Positions 46,615 to 57,600 of a DNA stretch of 64,000 bases are shown here, in pieces. Position numbers and translations under genes: made by a program. The stretch covers positions 82,262,120 through 82,326,119 of the forward strand of contig NC_083339.1 in NCBI RefSeq assembly GCF_019175385.1, given 5' to 3'. The stretch's first letter is position 1, and each line of letters begins with the position of its first letter. The DNA is from Lycium barbarum (lineage: Eukaryota > Streptophyta > Magnoliopsida > Solanales > Solanaceae). The notes beneath the pieces were generated by a model. It was given only the letters and a program-made list of their open reading frames with translations, did no database searches and was not told the origin of the DNA.

Positions 46615-49600
46615 GCTACGCCAGTTGGGGATTTTGTTATAGCATGACAGATCTATAGAGATTGTTCTGTGACCATTTATGATCGTAGCACTAAGGCTGA
46701 CTTGATAGAGTTAGATATGCTTGAGTTTGACGTTATTATGGGCATGGACTGGTTGTCTTCCTGTTATGCTAATGTCGACTGCCAGAAAAAGGTAGTCAGT
46801 TTTCAGTTTCCAGGGGAACCAGTCATAGAGTGGTTCGGATCTACAGCATCGCCGAGGGGTAAGTTTATTTCATACCTCAAGGCTAAGAAGATGATCCAGA
46901 AGGGGTATATCTATCATTTGGTTCGTGTGCACGATGCTGCCGCGGAGGTACCTACCCTTCAGATGTATTTCCTGACGAGCTTCCTGGCCTTCCGCCTGAG
47001 CGGGAGATTGATTTTACTATTGAGTTGATGTCGGATACGCAACCTATATCTATTCCTCCGTACAGGATGGCACCAGCTGAGTTGAAGGAGTTGAAGGAGC
47101 AGCTGAAAGATTTGCTGGATAAGGGTTTTATCAGGCCCAACACATCACCCTGGGGAGCACCAGTATTGTTTGTCAGAAAGAAGGATGGGTCGTTACGGAT
47201 GTGTATTGACTACCGGCAGCTGAATAAGGTGACTATTAAGAATAAATATCCCCTCCCCCGGATTGATGAATTGTTTGACCAGCTGCAGGGTGATAGACAT
47301 TTTTCAAAGATAGATCTGCGTTCTGGTTATCATCAGGTGCGGGTACGGGAGTCAGATATCCCGAAGACTGCTTTCAGGACCCGGTACGGGCATTATGAGT
47401 TCAGAGTTATGTCTTTCGGGCTGCCTAATGCTCCTGCAGTATTTATGGATCTGATGAACCGGGTATTTCGGCCTTTTCTGGATATGTTTGTTATTGTGTT
47501 TATTGATGATATCTTGATTTACTCGTGATCAGCCGAGGAGCATTCAGATCATTTGAGGACGGTACTTGGCATCCTCCGTCAGCAGAAGTTATATGCTAAA
47601 TTCTCTAAGTGTGAGTTCTGGTTGACTTCTGTGGCATTCTTGGGCCATATTGTCGGCGCAGACGGTATTCGGGTCGACACGCAGAAGATTGAGGCTGTGC
47701 AGAATTGGCCCAGGCCTACTACACCGACAGAGGTGCGCAGTTTTCTTGGATTGGCTGGGTATTACCGCAGGTTCGTGGAGGATTTCTCTTCTATTTCAGC
47801 ACCACTGACAAGGCTTACCCAGAAAGCAGCAAAATTCCAGTGGTCGGATGCCTGCAAGCGCAGCTTTCAGATGCTGAAGGAGAGATTGATTACAGCACCA
47901 GTTCTGGCTCTTCCAGAGGGATCTGATGGGTATGTTGTCTATTGTGACGCCTCTGGTATTGGGATAGGATGTGTATTGATGCAGCACGGTCGAGTCATAG
48001 CCTATGCTTCCCGGTAGCTCAGACCGCACGAGAAGAACTATCCCACTCATGATCTTGAGTTGGCCGCGGTGATTCATGCTTTGAAGATTTGGCGGCATTA
48101 TTTATATGGGGTCCATGTTGATATCTATACGGACCATAAGAGTCTCCAGTATATTTTTAGGCAGAAGGAACTAAATTTGCGGCAGCGGAGATGGCTTGAG
48201 CTACTAAAGGACTACGACGTTGATATTCTGTACCATCCGGGGAAAGCCAATGTGGTAGCTGATGCGCTTAGCCGCAAGTCCGTGGGCAGTCTGGCTGATG
48301 TTCCATCTGATAAGAGAGATTTGGTTCGTGATATTCATCAGCTGGCCAGCCTCGGAGTCCGTTTGGTGGATTCTGGAGATTCTGGGATTTCTGTTCGTCC
48401 AGTTGCTGAGTCATCTATTATTCAGGAGGTAAAGCAGCGCCAGTTTGAGGATCCTCTTTTGATTCAGTACAGAGATGTGGCCCTTAATAAATCAAAGACT
48501 CAGTTTGAGATCTCGCCTGACGGAGTATTATTATATGACGGGAGATTCTGTGTACCGGACGTTGCGGGCTTACGGCGGCAGATTGTGGGCGAGGCCCATA
48601 ATGCACGGTATTCTGTTCATCCTGGTTCCACTAAAATGTATCGGGACCTCAGGTGTTTGTATTGGTGGGACGGCATGAAGAAAGATATTGCTGAGTTTGT
48701 TAGTCAGTGCCCGAACTGCCAGCAAGTTAAGATCGAGCATCAGAAGCCCGGTGGATTATTACAGGAGATGGAAATTCCAGCCTGGAAATGGGAGATGATT
48801 AATATGGATTTCGTTGTTGGATTACCGCGCACTCCACGCAGGTACGACTCTATCTGGGTTGTTGTTGACAGGCTGACGAAATCAGCCCATTTCCTTCCGG
48901 TTCGGACTACTTATTCGGCTGAGGACTATGCCAGATTGTATATCAGAGAGATAGTCAGACTTCACGGAGTCCCTATATCTATTATTACTGACCGAGGTAC
49001 CCAGTTTACAGCAAATTTCTGGAGGTCATTTCAGGAGGGATTAGGGACTCAGGTGAGTCTCAGTACGGCTTTTCATCCTCAGTCCGACGGGCAGGCCGAG
49101 CGCACTATTCAGACGCTCGAAGATATGTTGCGGGCCTGCGTTATTGATTTCAGGGGCAGCTGGGATGATCATTTGCCGCTTAGTGAGTTTGCCTATAATA
49201 ACAGTTATCACTCCAGCATTCAGATGGCTCCGTACGAGGCCCTTTATGGCAGGAGATGCAGGTCTCCTATTGGCTGGTTTGACGTGGGCGAGACTAAGTT
49301 GATTGGGCCAGATGTGATCCAGGAGGCTGTAGATAAGGTAAAGCTTATTCGAGAACGATTATTGGCTGCTCAGAGTCGACAAAAAGCTTATGCAGATAGA
49401 CGACGTCGACCGTTAGAGTTCCGGATTGGCGACTGGGTATTCCTGAAGGTGTCTCCCATGAAGGGTGTCATGAGACTCGGTAAAAAGGGTAAGTTGAGCC
49501 CCCGGTACATTGGGCCGTATCAGATCGTGCGAAAGATAGGCGAGGTCGCCTATGAGCTAGACTTACCATCCGACTTGGAGGCCGTACACCCGGTGTTTCA

Positions 49601-49889
49601 TGTGTCTATGTTGCGGAAATGTATTGGTGATCCTGCCAGGATATTCCCAGTAGATGACATTGAGGTGACGGAGCAGTTATCTTATGACGAGCAGCCTGTA
49701 TCTATCCTGGATCGACAGGTGCGGAGACTACACACTAAAGAAGTGCCCTCCGTCAAAGTCCTGTGGCGCAACAATAATCGGGAGGAGATGACTTGGGAGG
49801 CGGAGGACGAGATGAAGAAGAAATATCCCCACTTGTTTCCGACACCCACAGGTAATTTAATTTCTTTTTCAGTTTGTTGTGTTGATTGA
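46615..49889 (+). pseudogene. pol of element B: protease end, RT, RNase H, integrase, chromodomain
   Basis: Domains in order: protease remainder (to about 46960, with IMGMDWLSSCYA); reverse transcriptase from 47025 ([12 protein letters not shown]; active-site FIDD at 47499-47510); RNase H with Asp (YCDAS, 47946), Glu (LELAA) and Asp (YTDHKSL); integrase zinc finger (HHCC, about 48595-48719); integrase core with Asp 48807, Asp 48990 and Glu 49098, the last two 35 residues apart as required; and a chromodomain-like tail ([16 protein letters not shown], near 49760-49805). It would copy RNA to DNA and insert it. It is broken by TGA at 46645, a small deletion near 46960 that changes frame, TGA at 47526 and TAG at 48015. 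All catalytic residues that can be checked remain. Confidence 0.93.
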
Positions 49890-50000
49890 TAAAATGAACT
49901 ATGTATGTCATTATTAAAAAGGGACACTCCTGCCTTGATCATAAGACCTTATAAGATTAATTTAACATTCGGGGACGAATGTTCATAAGGGGGGGGAGAA
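49890..50000 (+). other. 3' untranslated region and polypurine tract of element B
   Basis: CATTCGGGGACGAATG (about 49968) is followed by a purine tract AAGGGGGGGGAGAA ending at 50000, next to the 3' LTR. Between the pol stop and the motif nothing else is recognised. Confidence 0.9.
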
Positions 50001-52931
50001 TGTTATGTCCCGTGTTTTCGTATAATTGGAAATCGTGAAATAATTACGACTTGTGGATAATAAGGACATATTTTGATTTTAGTGAATATGACTATGTTGG
50101 TTACGGAATTATTAATGTTAAAACCTCGGAGAAGGCCGAGAATAAATTTGGAATTTCGGAAATTAGTTTCGGGAATTACAAAACGGGACTTTTGTGAATT
50201 GGGCCAAGAATTAGAATACAAAAATTGAAGCCCAAGAATTTTGAAGGGTGGCCGGCCTTAGCCAAGCCCAAACCCACCACTTTAATGTCATGTGCTATGC
50301 ACATGACTACTAATGGATATATATCACTATGCCACACTTAGTATTTTTCAAGAAAATAGATCAAATTCAAGAACACCACAAAAAGGAGCTCTCGGCCGTG
50401 AGCTAGAAAGGAGGAGAGAAAAAATTATTTCAAGCTTGTTGTTGATCCAAAAATCTGAATTTTTACATAATTGGGAAGTACTCAAGGCCCTCTTCAACGG
50501 GGTATAATTAGTTTGGCGCAAGAACGACGTTTGCGACAAGTCGGGGTTTCAAGGAAAGGTAAGAATTTTGCCCCTTTTATGTTATAGAATTGATGTGAAT
50601 ATGTTAAGGATTGGAAGTAGATGGAGATCCCGTAATTTTGATATAAATAGAAAGTCGTGGGTGTGTGTGTATAGTGTGTATTGGCCGTGAGCCATAGAGA
50701 GGAAAATTGATGTGAATTGATCTTGGTTAGGTTGGTATAATGTGTTGTTGTGACCCTTATGTCGTAAATGATTAATTGATGAATGGAATTGCTGTTGAAA
50801 AGTGATTTTTGGATATTATCGGAAAGTGTATACCTTCGGTATCATTATGTATATCATTGTATATTTAAGGTGCTAGAGACTTTAGACATGAATCTATAAT
50901 GATGTTAATGAATTCGGAATGAAACGACGTTAGTTAGAATGTTCGTCTTGAATTTTGATGTTTTGAAGGATTATGGAAAATAATGGATTTTTGGTGCAAT
51001 TTCGTGTATGGCTTGAATTGTAGTTGGGATGTGATTGTATAAGTTTGAATGTGGAAATGAATGCAATGATGTAGATGTAGAATTGGAGTTTTGAAAGTTT
51101 GAATGAAAGTTGCCAACTTAGATAACAAAGTAGAATTTTGAAGCTAGAATGGTTTGATTGTTGTTTGTGTTGTTTGTTGACGTGTGGGCTGTTGTGATTG
51201 ATGTATTTTGAGCCGAGCTAAGCCTCGGGGATGTTAGACTTATAGGGGAAATGCTGCCGAAATTTCGGTAGGCAAAAATTGGAGTTAAAGGCATTCTTAA
51301 GCCTAAGAATCTCAATTGGTAACTTTAACCATTTGCAGATTTTTGACGAAACGGGACTGGACTTTCGGGAGAGCTTACGACGTCTGTGAGGTATGTAAAG
51401 CTTCCCACTCCTTCATTTGGCATATCTTAGTGTGTTAGACGAGTATGAGAACTTCCGGAGCATTTCTGCTCCTCGAAACCCGATCCACAGAAACGTTACT
51501 ATTCATTCAATTCGATTGAAGCCTAAAGGCTCTATTTTGGCTAGAATGCCACCAATCGTCCGAAACCTATCGAAATGTGATCGGGTCACCTGGTAATGAT
51601 TATGTCTGACCCTTTCGGCCTGTTAATGTTCGTGAATTATGTTTGCCACCTCAATTCGACTCGAGGTGGGCCCGCTAACCCCGAGATGCCCTATTTGTCC
51701 TATCGGGCTCTCCTTTGGAATAAGATTTGATATGAACCCTTTGATTTTGAAACGTTCTGCTATGGGCTATGTTTTGAATATTATGATACGCAAAGTTACG
51801 TTTTGAGCCATACGTAATATTTTGGAAACGTTTCGTGAAATGAAACTTTGTATCGACTAGGTATTCGATTATTTTGTACTATGAAATGACTTATGAGACT
51901 ACTAAGTTTTGAAAGGCTATTTTGAAATATGGATTGCATTTGTTTGCTCACGACTCCGCTCGTGCCTTATGATGACTTCGTTCACCGGTTCCCGGGCCGG
52001 TTTTGATTCGTGCGCCTTATGATAATTCGGCCGTATGCTGTGTTACGGTTCCCGAGGCTTCGCCATAGGGTCGGGTTCCGTTTGGAGTTATGCTGTGATA
52101 TGGCACGTGATGCGATACGCTCACCTATGACTATGTTTGTGTTCGGGGATGTACGGAGATTTGAAACCTTCTGGTGTTTTGCTGTGTGTGGCGCCAGCGT
52201 CGGAGTGGCGACCACGTTCCTAAGCGTTTGCATGATTCATTGCATTATGTATACGTATATGATTTCGATATAGATTTTGATCTACCCATTTGTACTCCAC
52301 TTTGACATTTGATTTGCTTTCGGTTTTGATCCATATTTCTGTACTCCGTGCTTTACATACGCAGTACATATTTCGTACTGACCCCCTTTCTTCGGGGGCT
52401 GCGTTTTATGCCCGCAGGTGCAGATATCGGTGATCCTCCGCAGTAGGCTTCACTTCTTGCTATTCCGGAGTACTCCTATTTGATCCGGAGTCCACTTTTG
52501 GTACAGACTCTTTTTGCTTTGTATATATTCGGTATATTTGACTATTTGGGTACGGCGGGGCCCTGTCTCGCCATATGTCTTTGTTTTGAGTTCGTAGAGG
52601 CCTGTAGTCATATATGTGGGGCGAGGGTCCTATGTATGTTTGTCTGATTCCGTTTTCTGGTCTTAAGGCGGTCTGTTTGTTATGCTGGCCCCAAATGGCC
52701 CTTATGCTTATATTTGCACTTTGGACCGGCGATGTCCATTCCGCCGCTCAGTTTGTATTTGATATGATATTTTGATTTGGCACGACCGCTTAAGACATAT
52801 TTGATATCAATTATGTTCGATATGATTTCGAAAAATTATGAAAAAAAGTTTGGATTTGAGAATGAATGTGTGATTCGGTCTGGGTACCCAGGTAGGGTGC
52901 CAGTCGCGGCCCACGGGGCTGGGTCGTGACA
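50001..52931 (+). repeat. 3' LTR of element B (2,931 bp)
   Basis: Same organisation as the left copy: GGCCGGCC at 50251, E-box inverted repeat and TATA near 50290-50325, R-region stem-loops at 52362-52418. It differs by roughly 18-20 substitutions by eye and a 9-bp insertion near 51170 (an extra GTGTTGTTT-type repeat). Confidence 0.94.
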
Positions 52932-52936
52932 ATGAA

Positions 52937-53019
52937 CATAACGAGAGTTAAAGGGGTTCGCTCTGCTCTGAGTATGGAGTCGGGTGCCCATCATGCCCTA
53001 TCAATATTAGGGTGTGACA
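52937..53019 (+). mobile_element. Element C 5' LTR, second part
   Basis: The last 83 bp of LTR C resume after element B and end GGGTGTGACA. Sequence around GGTGCCCATCATGCCCTA matches the end of solo LTR F, supporting a true LTR end. Confidence 0.8.
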
Positions 53020-53022
53020 AAT

Positions 53023-53034
53023 TGGTATCAGAGC
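53023..53034 (+). other. Primer-binding site of element C
   Basis: TGGTATCAGAGC, a perfect initiator tRNA-Met complement, 3 nt after the LTR end. Confidence 0.9.
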
Positions 53035-53079
53035 AGTTCGTCCTAGGGGTTGTCTGCAAAGTCGTGTCCAGTAGAGTCC

Positions 53080-53115
53080 TGTTTATGGGTGTGAAGCCGG
53101 CCACACTTATAAACA
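53080..53115 (+). ncRNA. Leader hairpin of C, candidate RNA dimerisation site
   Basis: The arms TGTTTATGGGTGTG and CACACTTATAAACA pair over all 14 positions with two G-U pairs. The loop AAGCCGGC ends in the palindrome GCCGGC. It lies 45 nt after the primer-binding site. Confidence 0.72.
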
Positions 53116-53943
53116 GGAGGCTGCAGGGCATCTAGGGATCATTGACCTTCTTTCTGTCTTAGATCGTGCGATAGAGCCAAGTCATAGGAAATGAGATTCC
53201 TTATACTAACCTTTGATTTAAGTAGAAGCACAGTATCGACGGGAGAAGGTGAGTGATGATATGGAAAGTCACAGGGGTAAGTTTTGATATTTTCATTCTT
53301 TTACCTGAAATTGGGAGCCCTGGGTGGCTGGGACATGTCGTATACATATGTATGCCCTGTAAGGCATTGTTGGTATTTGCTGCGTGTAGATTTTGGATAG
53401 TAAGAAACATAAAGGAGAATCTGTCAGAATATTTTTTTAAAATCAGGTCGTTTAGTTAAGTGCACCTAACAGTAAGGAACGTGGAAAGGAAACATCGTAA
53501 ATAGACAATAAGTGGGATGCGTTGTTTTAGAGGAGTTATGGACTTGTCATGGCATGAAGAATAATTGCGAGAAAGACAATTAGCAGTCCGAAGGATTTAA
53601 ATGGGTTACATTCGAGGTTTAGTAGGAGCAAGGTCTGTTGGGGGATTCAGGGAAAGTCGACAATGAGTTCTGCTGTAGATTATTAGATAAGAGTGGCGAG
53701 CGGAAGTCCAAAGAGGTGGATAATCGAGTTCTGCTGTAGACAATGAGGTGTGTTCGCTACCATCGGGAATCTAGAAATCTAGGATGAAAGGTAGTCATAC
53801 ACATAGGTGAAAGGTGAATATTGAGGATTGAAAAGGTTAAAATAGTAATTATTAAAGGAGGGAGATGTGTTACGAGAATGTTTTGGAATCTGTTAAGACT
53901 TCAACTTGTTCCAGATTATGCGGTGAAGGTCATGCGGTGAGGT

Positions 53944-54060
53944 GGATGCGATTATATCAGCATCAATGCACCGGATTTCATCGGAGTTTCAAGGTTAAGC
54001 ATGCTACGGTGAGAGAAATATTAGGATGGGTGACCCCCTGGGAAGTGTACTAAAAGTCCT
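53944..54060 (+). pseudogene. 5S rRNA-derived sequence inside element C
   Basis: GGATGCGATTATATCAGCAT, AATGCACCGGATTTCATC, GGTTAAGCATGCT and GGATGGGTGACCCCCTGGGA follow plant 5S rRNA in order over about 117 nt. The box C region is preserved better than in D. The end (AAGTGTACTAA) is shared with D and differs from real 5S, showing common descent of the two copies. Confidence 0.87.
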
Positions 54061-54229
54061 ATAGATTTAGACATAAGAGGCGAATGAGAAGCTAGAGTAG
54101 CCTAAGGGAAATGAGAGTATACGAAATGGTTGGAAACCTTAAGAGGTCGCGTAAGACGAGGCAGACTAGACCGGTGAAGAGAAAGAAAGTTCATCCCAGC
54201 TCTGGAATTAGGATGAGTTTGAACAGCGT

Positions 54230-54701
54230 TTGGAAATATTTTGTAGACGAGATCCTTCTAGAATTGTGCCAATAGATGATGTGCAAGTTACTAAACAATT
54301 TTCTTATGAAGAAATTCCCATTGCCATTTTATATAGGCAAGTACGAAAGCTCAGAACTAAAGAGGTAGTTTCAGTTAAAGTTATATGGAAGAATAATAAA
54401 CAGAGGAAATGACTTGGGAAGCCAAAGAGGACATGAAGTCCAAGTACCCGTATTTATTTTCACCTTTAGAAGAGATTCAGGCAGAGATGCTATTAACCTC
54501 AGGTATGTAATGTTTTTCTTGATGTTTACTTGGTCGTGTGTGGCCATGGTTATTGTCGTGTTGTTATATCCCTGTGAGGCGATGTATTTTGGGTTGCTGT
54601 GCAGGATGGTAGTGCCATGTTATAGGGGAAACTCTGGCGAAATTTTGTAGAATCCCTAAGAGTCTATCATTCGAGGATGAATGTTTCTAAGAGTGGGAGA
54701 A
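54230..54701 (+). pseudogene. pol tail (chromodomain region) and 3' UTR of element A
   Basis: From about 54248 the frame encodes DPSRIVPIDDVQVTKQ, then VRKLRTKEVVSVKVIWKNN, matching the C-terminal part of Tekay-type pol up to the chromodomain. A one-base deletion near 54400 shifts the frame before MTWEAKEDMKSKYPY, and the coding trace ends soon after. The first codons (54230-54247) come from element C and are only a chance in-frame fusion. The 3' UTR has GGGGAAACTCTGGCGAAATT (54625), CATTCGAGGATGAATG (54669) and a purine tract (54689-54701). Confidence 0.8.
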
Positions 54702-56955
54702 TGTTACACCTCGTAGTTTCGTCTGTTGAGATTCGTTAGGCATTAGTTGTCCTAATCGCGGAAACGGGAGTTACCTAAGGATATATGAGATTACATGTTC
54801 CCATATTATGGTTATACGGGTTTAATCCCATGAAATGAGCTATTGAAGGATTTAAGAGAAAACAAATAAAGGAATGGAGTTTGTGGGAACTTTGGTAAAA
54901 CTTGGCAAACCTTTCGGAGAGAATTTTTGTCCAAATTGGTGGGGAAATATCTCCTAGAATATGAGGAGTTTTGGTGCGTTTATTTTGTCCACATTGAAGT
55001 TCATAGAGTCTAGTTTCCAACGCAACAAACCGCTAGTCACTGTAACGTCTGAGTAAAAGGTTATGGCTATTCTACGACAGACAGTCTGAGCAGAAAATTT
55101 CTGCAGACCATTTGACGGCCCGCAGGAATTTTGATGCCCCGCAGAAAATTCTGCGGTCCGTCAAATTGACACAGCCCAGCGTGAAATGGTCACAGTGACC
55201 CATATTTGACTGGGCAGTTCTAAAGATCATTTTGACGGTCCGTAGGAATTTTGATGGCCCGTCAAAATTGGTGAAGAATTGCCCGACAGGATTTTAAGTT
55301 CCGCCTTTATATAATTTACTCCACTTCATTTGGACATTTCATCTTACCAAATCAGATCCAAAAGCTTTCTAAAAACCCTCTCTTCCACTCCCTAAAATAA
55401 TCCAAGACAAAATCCAAGAGAGATTAAATATCAATAAGCATGAATCAAGATACCCATGTGCTAGAGGTCTTGCTAGGGTTAATAAGCTCCAACAATTCTT
55501 TGGATATTGAAGCTAGGGTTTTTCTTCAAGTGGAGTATTGCTATCCAAAACCCATTCCTACACTATCAAAGATAATTTTTATGATCAATTCATGTTATTT
55601 AGAGTATTGAGGGGTTGAAAGACCTGGATTATAGAAGGAAATGGAAAATGGGTTACAAATATGAGAATAGTGACATTTTTGAGTTGTAGCTTAATATGAA
55701 TCATGATTCTTCGTATGTTACGAGTATAGTTATGTTATAAATGATATCAAGAACATAGGAGAAACATTATATTGGGATGAAGGTAATGTTTTATTATGAC
55801 CATGGTTATGGATGCCTTTGAAATGGAAGTAGGAGAATTGAATAATGTATGGTTGATGAGGATTATTGAGTATGGATATTGTTATTGACGTTTGGGAGTT
55901 GATATGCAATATGAGAAAAGTTGTATAAACAAAGGAAATGCAGCCCATTTTTCTCTAGCATTAGTAAGCACGTTCATATAATCGATTAGCTAATGTTAAT
56001 GCGAATTCTCTTGAAGGTAGAAATGTGAGCATTAAAGGAGAACAATCAAGCGATGGAATTGTTAAACGAAAGAGGTATGTAAGGATAATCCATTCCTCCT
56101 AAGGCATGAATCTTTCTAATTTTCCATGATCTTCCTATATAATGGAAATTATGAGTCTATGAACATACAGAGCTACTTACGCACATGATAAATAAACGAG
56201 ATACGATACGAGTATGTTAATGATGATGATGAATTTAAGTATGACGAATCCTAGAGTAATATAAAATGTCCATGAAGCTAATGATCCTAAGTATAGTTCC
56301 ATTGATGATTTCCCTTGTGTACACTCAACTTAAAATGCTAGTCCCTCCAAGGTGAGATATGACGATTATGATCACTCCATAACGTAATCGGGGGTCCACG
56401 ACCTTATGTCCCCCCGACATAGCCGTAGTTGCCTTCAAGCTCTAATGTATGTTTTGATGATAAATGTCTAATGATGCTAAGTTATAATAAGATCATGATA
56501 TGCCTATGAGATATGTAATAACGAAAATTTTATGTTGACTATATAACGATACGATTCCACCGTGCCTAGTTGGCCGAACATGTCACCGCAAAGGCGGGCT
56601 GCTGAGCGTTCCACCGTGCCTAGTTGGCCGGACATGTCACCGCTAAGGCGGACTGCTTATGATTCCACCGTGCCTAGTTGGCCGGACATGTCACCGCGAA
56701 GGCGAGCTGCTTATGGTTCCACTGTGCCTAGTTGGCCGGACATGTCACGGCTAAGGCGGGTTGCTTATGATTCCACCGTGCCCAAAAGGCCGGACATGTC
56801 ACCGCTAAGGCAGGCTAATTATGATTTCACCGCGCCTAGAAGGCCGGACATGATCACCACTAGTGGGCGGCATATGATGGTTACCCGGACGCGGGTTAAT
56901 GACGATGGTACATATACGATATGGTAATGCATGTGCTATGACGGTATACGTACTA

Positions 56956-57007
<52 letters not shown>

Positions 57008-57025
57008 GCAACTACTCTTATAAGT
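54702..57025 (+). repeat. 3' LTR of element A, truncated
   Basis: It starts TGTTACACCTCGTAGTTTCG and matches 23725-25905 well. Match to the 5' LTR ends at ACTCTTATAAGT near 57025, so the R region and U5 are lost. The cassette lies at 55075-55280 and the TATA box at 55306. It carries two more 54-bp repeat units than its partner and a TA repeat of about 45 bp at 56959-57003. Confidence 0.88.
56548..56870 (+). repeat. 54-bp tandem repeat, six units, in A 3' LTR
   Basis: Six units of the CACCGTGCCTAGTTGGCC type. The last four match the four units of the 5' LTR in order, so two units were gained here or lost there after insertion. Confidence 0.85.
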
Positions 57026-57600
57026 GTTAATAAGAAATATTATATAAGTGTCAATAAGGTTCTATAAGGACTGGGAGTTGAATGAATGGACGCGAGAAAA
57101 TTTCAAATTATTTTAGGTTGTATGACCACTTGTATGGACCGTATAACTTATACGGCCCGTATAACCATTCCAGTGAAGGGTGCAACCATGGTGGGATTAT
57201 GCGGTTCATTTATACGGACCGTATAAGTTATACAGACCGTATAAATGGTCGTATAATCGGGTCAGGTAGTTTTTTTTTCTTTTTATATATATAGGGGACC
57301 GTTGTTCTTATTTTTCATTTCTCACTTTTCCCAAACTCTTAAAAGCTCTAGAAACTTCCTTATAGCATATTCCACACAAACCCAAGAGAAATCAAAGATC
57401 AAATAGCAAGAATCAAGGTATTAATGTGTTGGGAGACTCACTAGGGTTTGTAGAATTCAAGAATTCCTTGGAAATTGAAGTTTAAGGTTTCCCTCAAGTT
57501 GGTAACTTGATCCAAAGATCATTCTTGTGAGATAGGAGGTTAGTTTTCATGTCTATTTCACGTTATTAAGCATGCTTGGTTGTTGAATAACTTGGATCGT
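57026..57600 (+). mobile_element. LTR fragment L (U3 and promoter, plus strand)
   Basis: A cassette with ACGGACCGTATAAGTTATAC-type inverted repeats occupies 57120-57260. It is followed by a TATA tract (TTTTATATATATAGGGGACC, about 57280) and a 5' untranslated tract resembling that of LTR A (CACAAACCCAAGAGAAATCA). Both edges are breakpoints: LTR A on the left and an inverted LTR fragment on the right. No LTR terminus is visible. Confidence 0.6.

Larger units (their letters stand above)
32392..52931 (+). mobile_element. Element B: Tekay/Del-like chromovirus with nested insertion
   Basis: B has LTRs at 32392-35313 and 50001-52931, a primer-binding site, gag, protease, reverse transcriptase, RNase H, integrase and a chromodomain-like tail, a polypurine tract, and the perfect target duplication ATGAA (32387-32391 and 52932-52936). 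Without element E it is about 11 kb. Protein order (integrase last, then chromodomain) and long LTRs fit the Tekay/Del branch of Ty3/gypsy chromoviruses. It is defective: four nonsense codons, a small frameshifting deletion near 46960, and E inserted in the protease region. By eye the LTRs differ at under 1% of positions plus one 9-bp indel, so the insertion is recent. Confidence 0.95.
53020..54247 (+). mobile_element. Internal region of element C, truncated at the 3' side
   Basis: It starts with a primer-binding site (53023-53034) and follows element D closely through the leader, the 5S-derived segment and the block after it. Similarity to D stops near 54247 (after TTTGGAAATATTTTGTAGAC). From there the sequence is the integrase tail of element A. 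No gag or pol frame and no 3' LTR of C is present, so a deletion removed the end of C and most of A's pol. Confidence 0.75.
23725..57025 (+). mobile_element. Element A: outer retrotransposon of a four-level nest, 3' end truncated
   Basis: A comprises the 5' LTR (23725-26400), primer-binding site, leader hairpin, a gag relic (26614-27531), non-coding internal DNA (to 29932), a pol tail (from about 54248) and a 3' LTR (54702 to about 57025, broken). Between 29933 and 54247 it contains element C, which contains B, which contains E. The pentamer before it is GTTAT; the right duplication is lost with the LTR end. Most of pol is gone, apparently deleted together with the 3' part of C. Confidence 0.75.

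Noticed and set aside
56562..56927. 121-residue open frame with 18-residue repeats (and its counterpart at 25586-25843)
   Set aside because: It is the translation of the 54-bp LTR tandem repeat; the frame stays open because the unit is a multiple of three.
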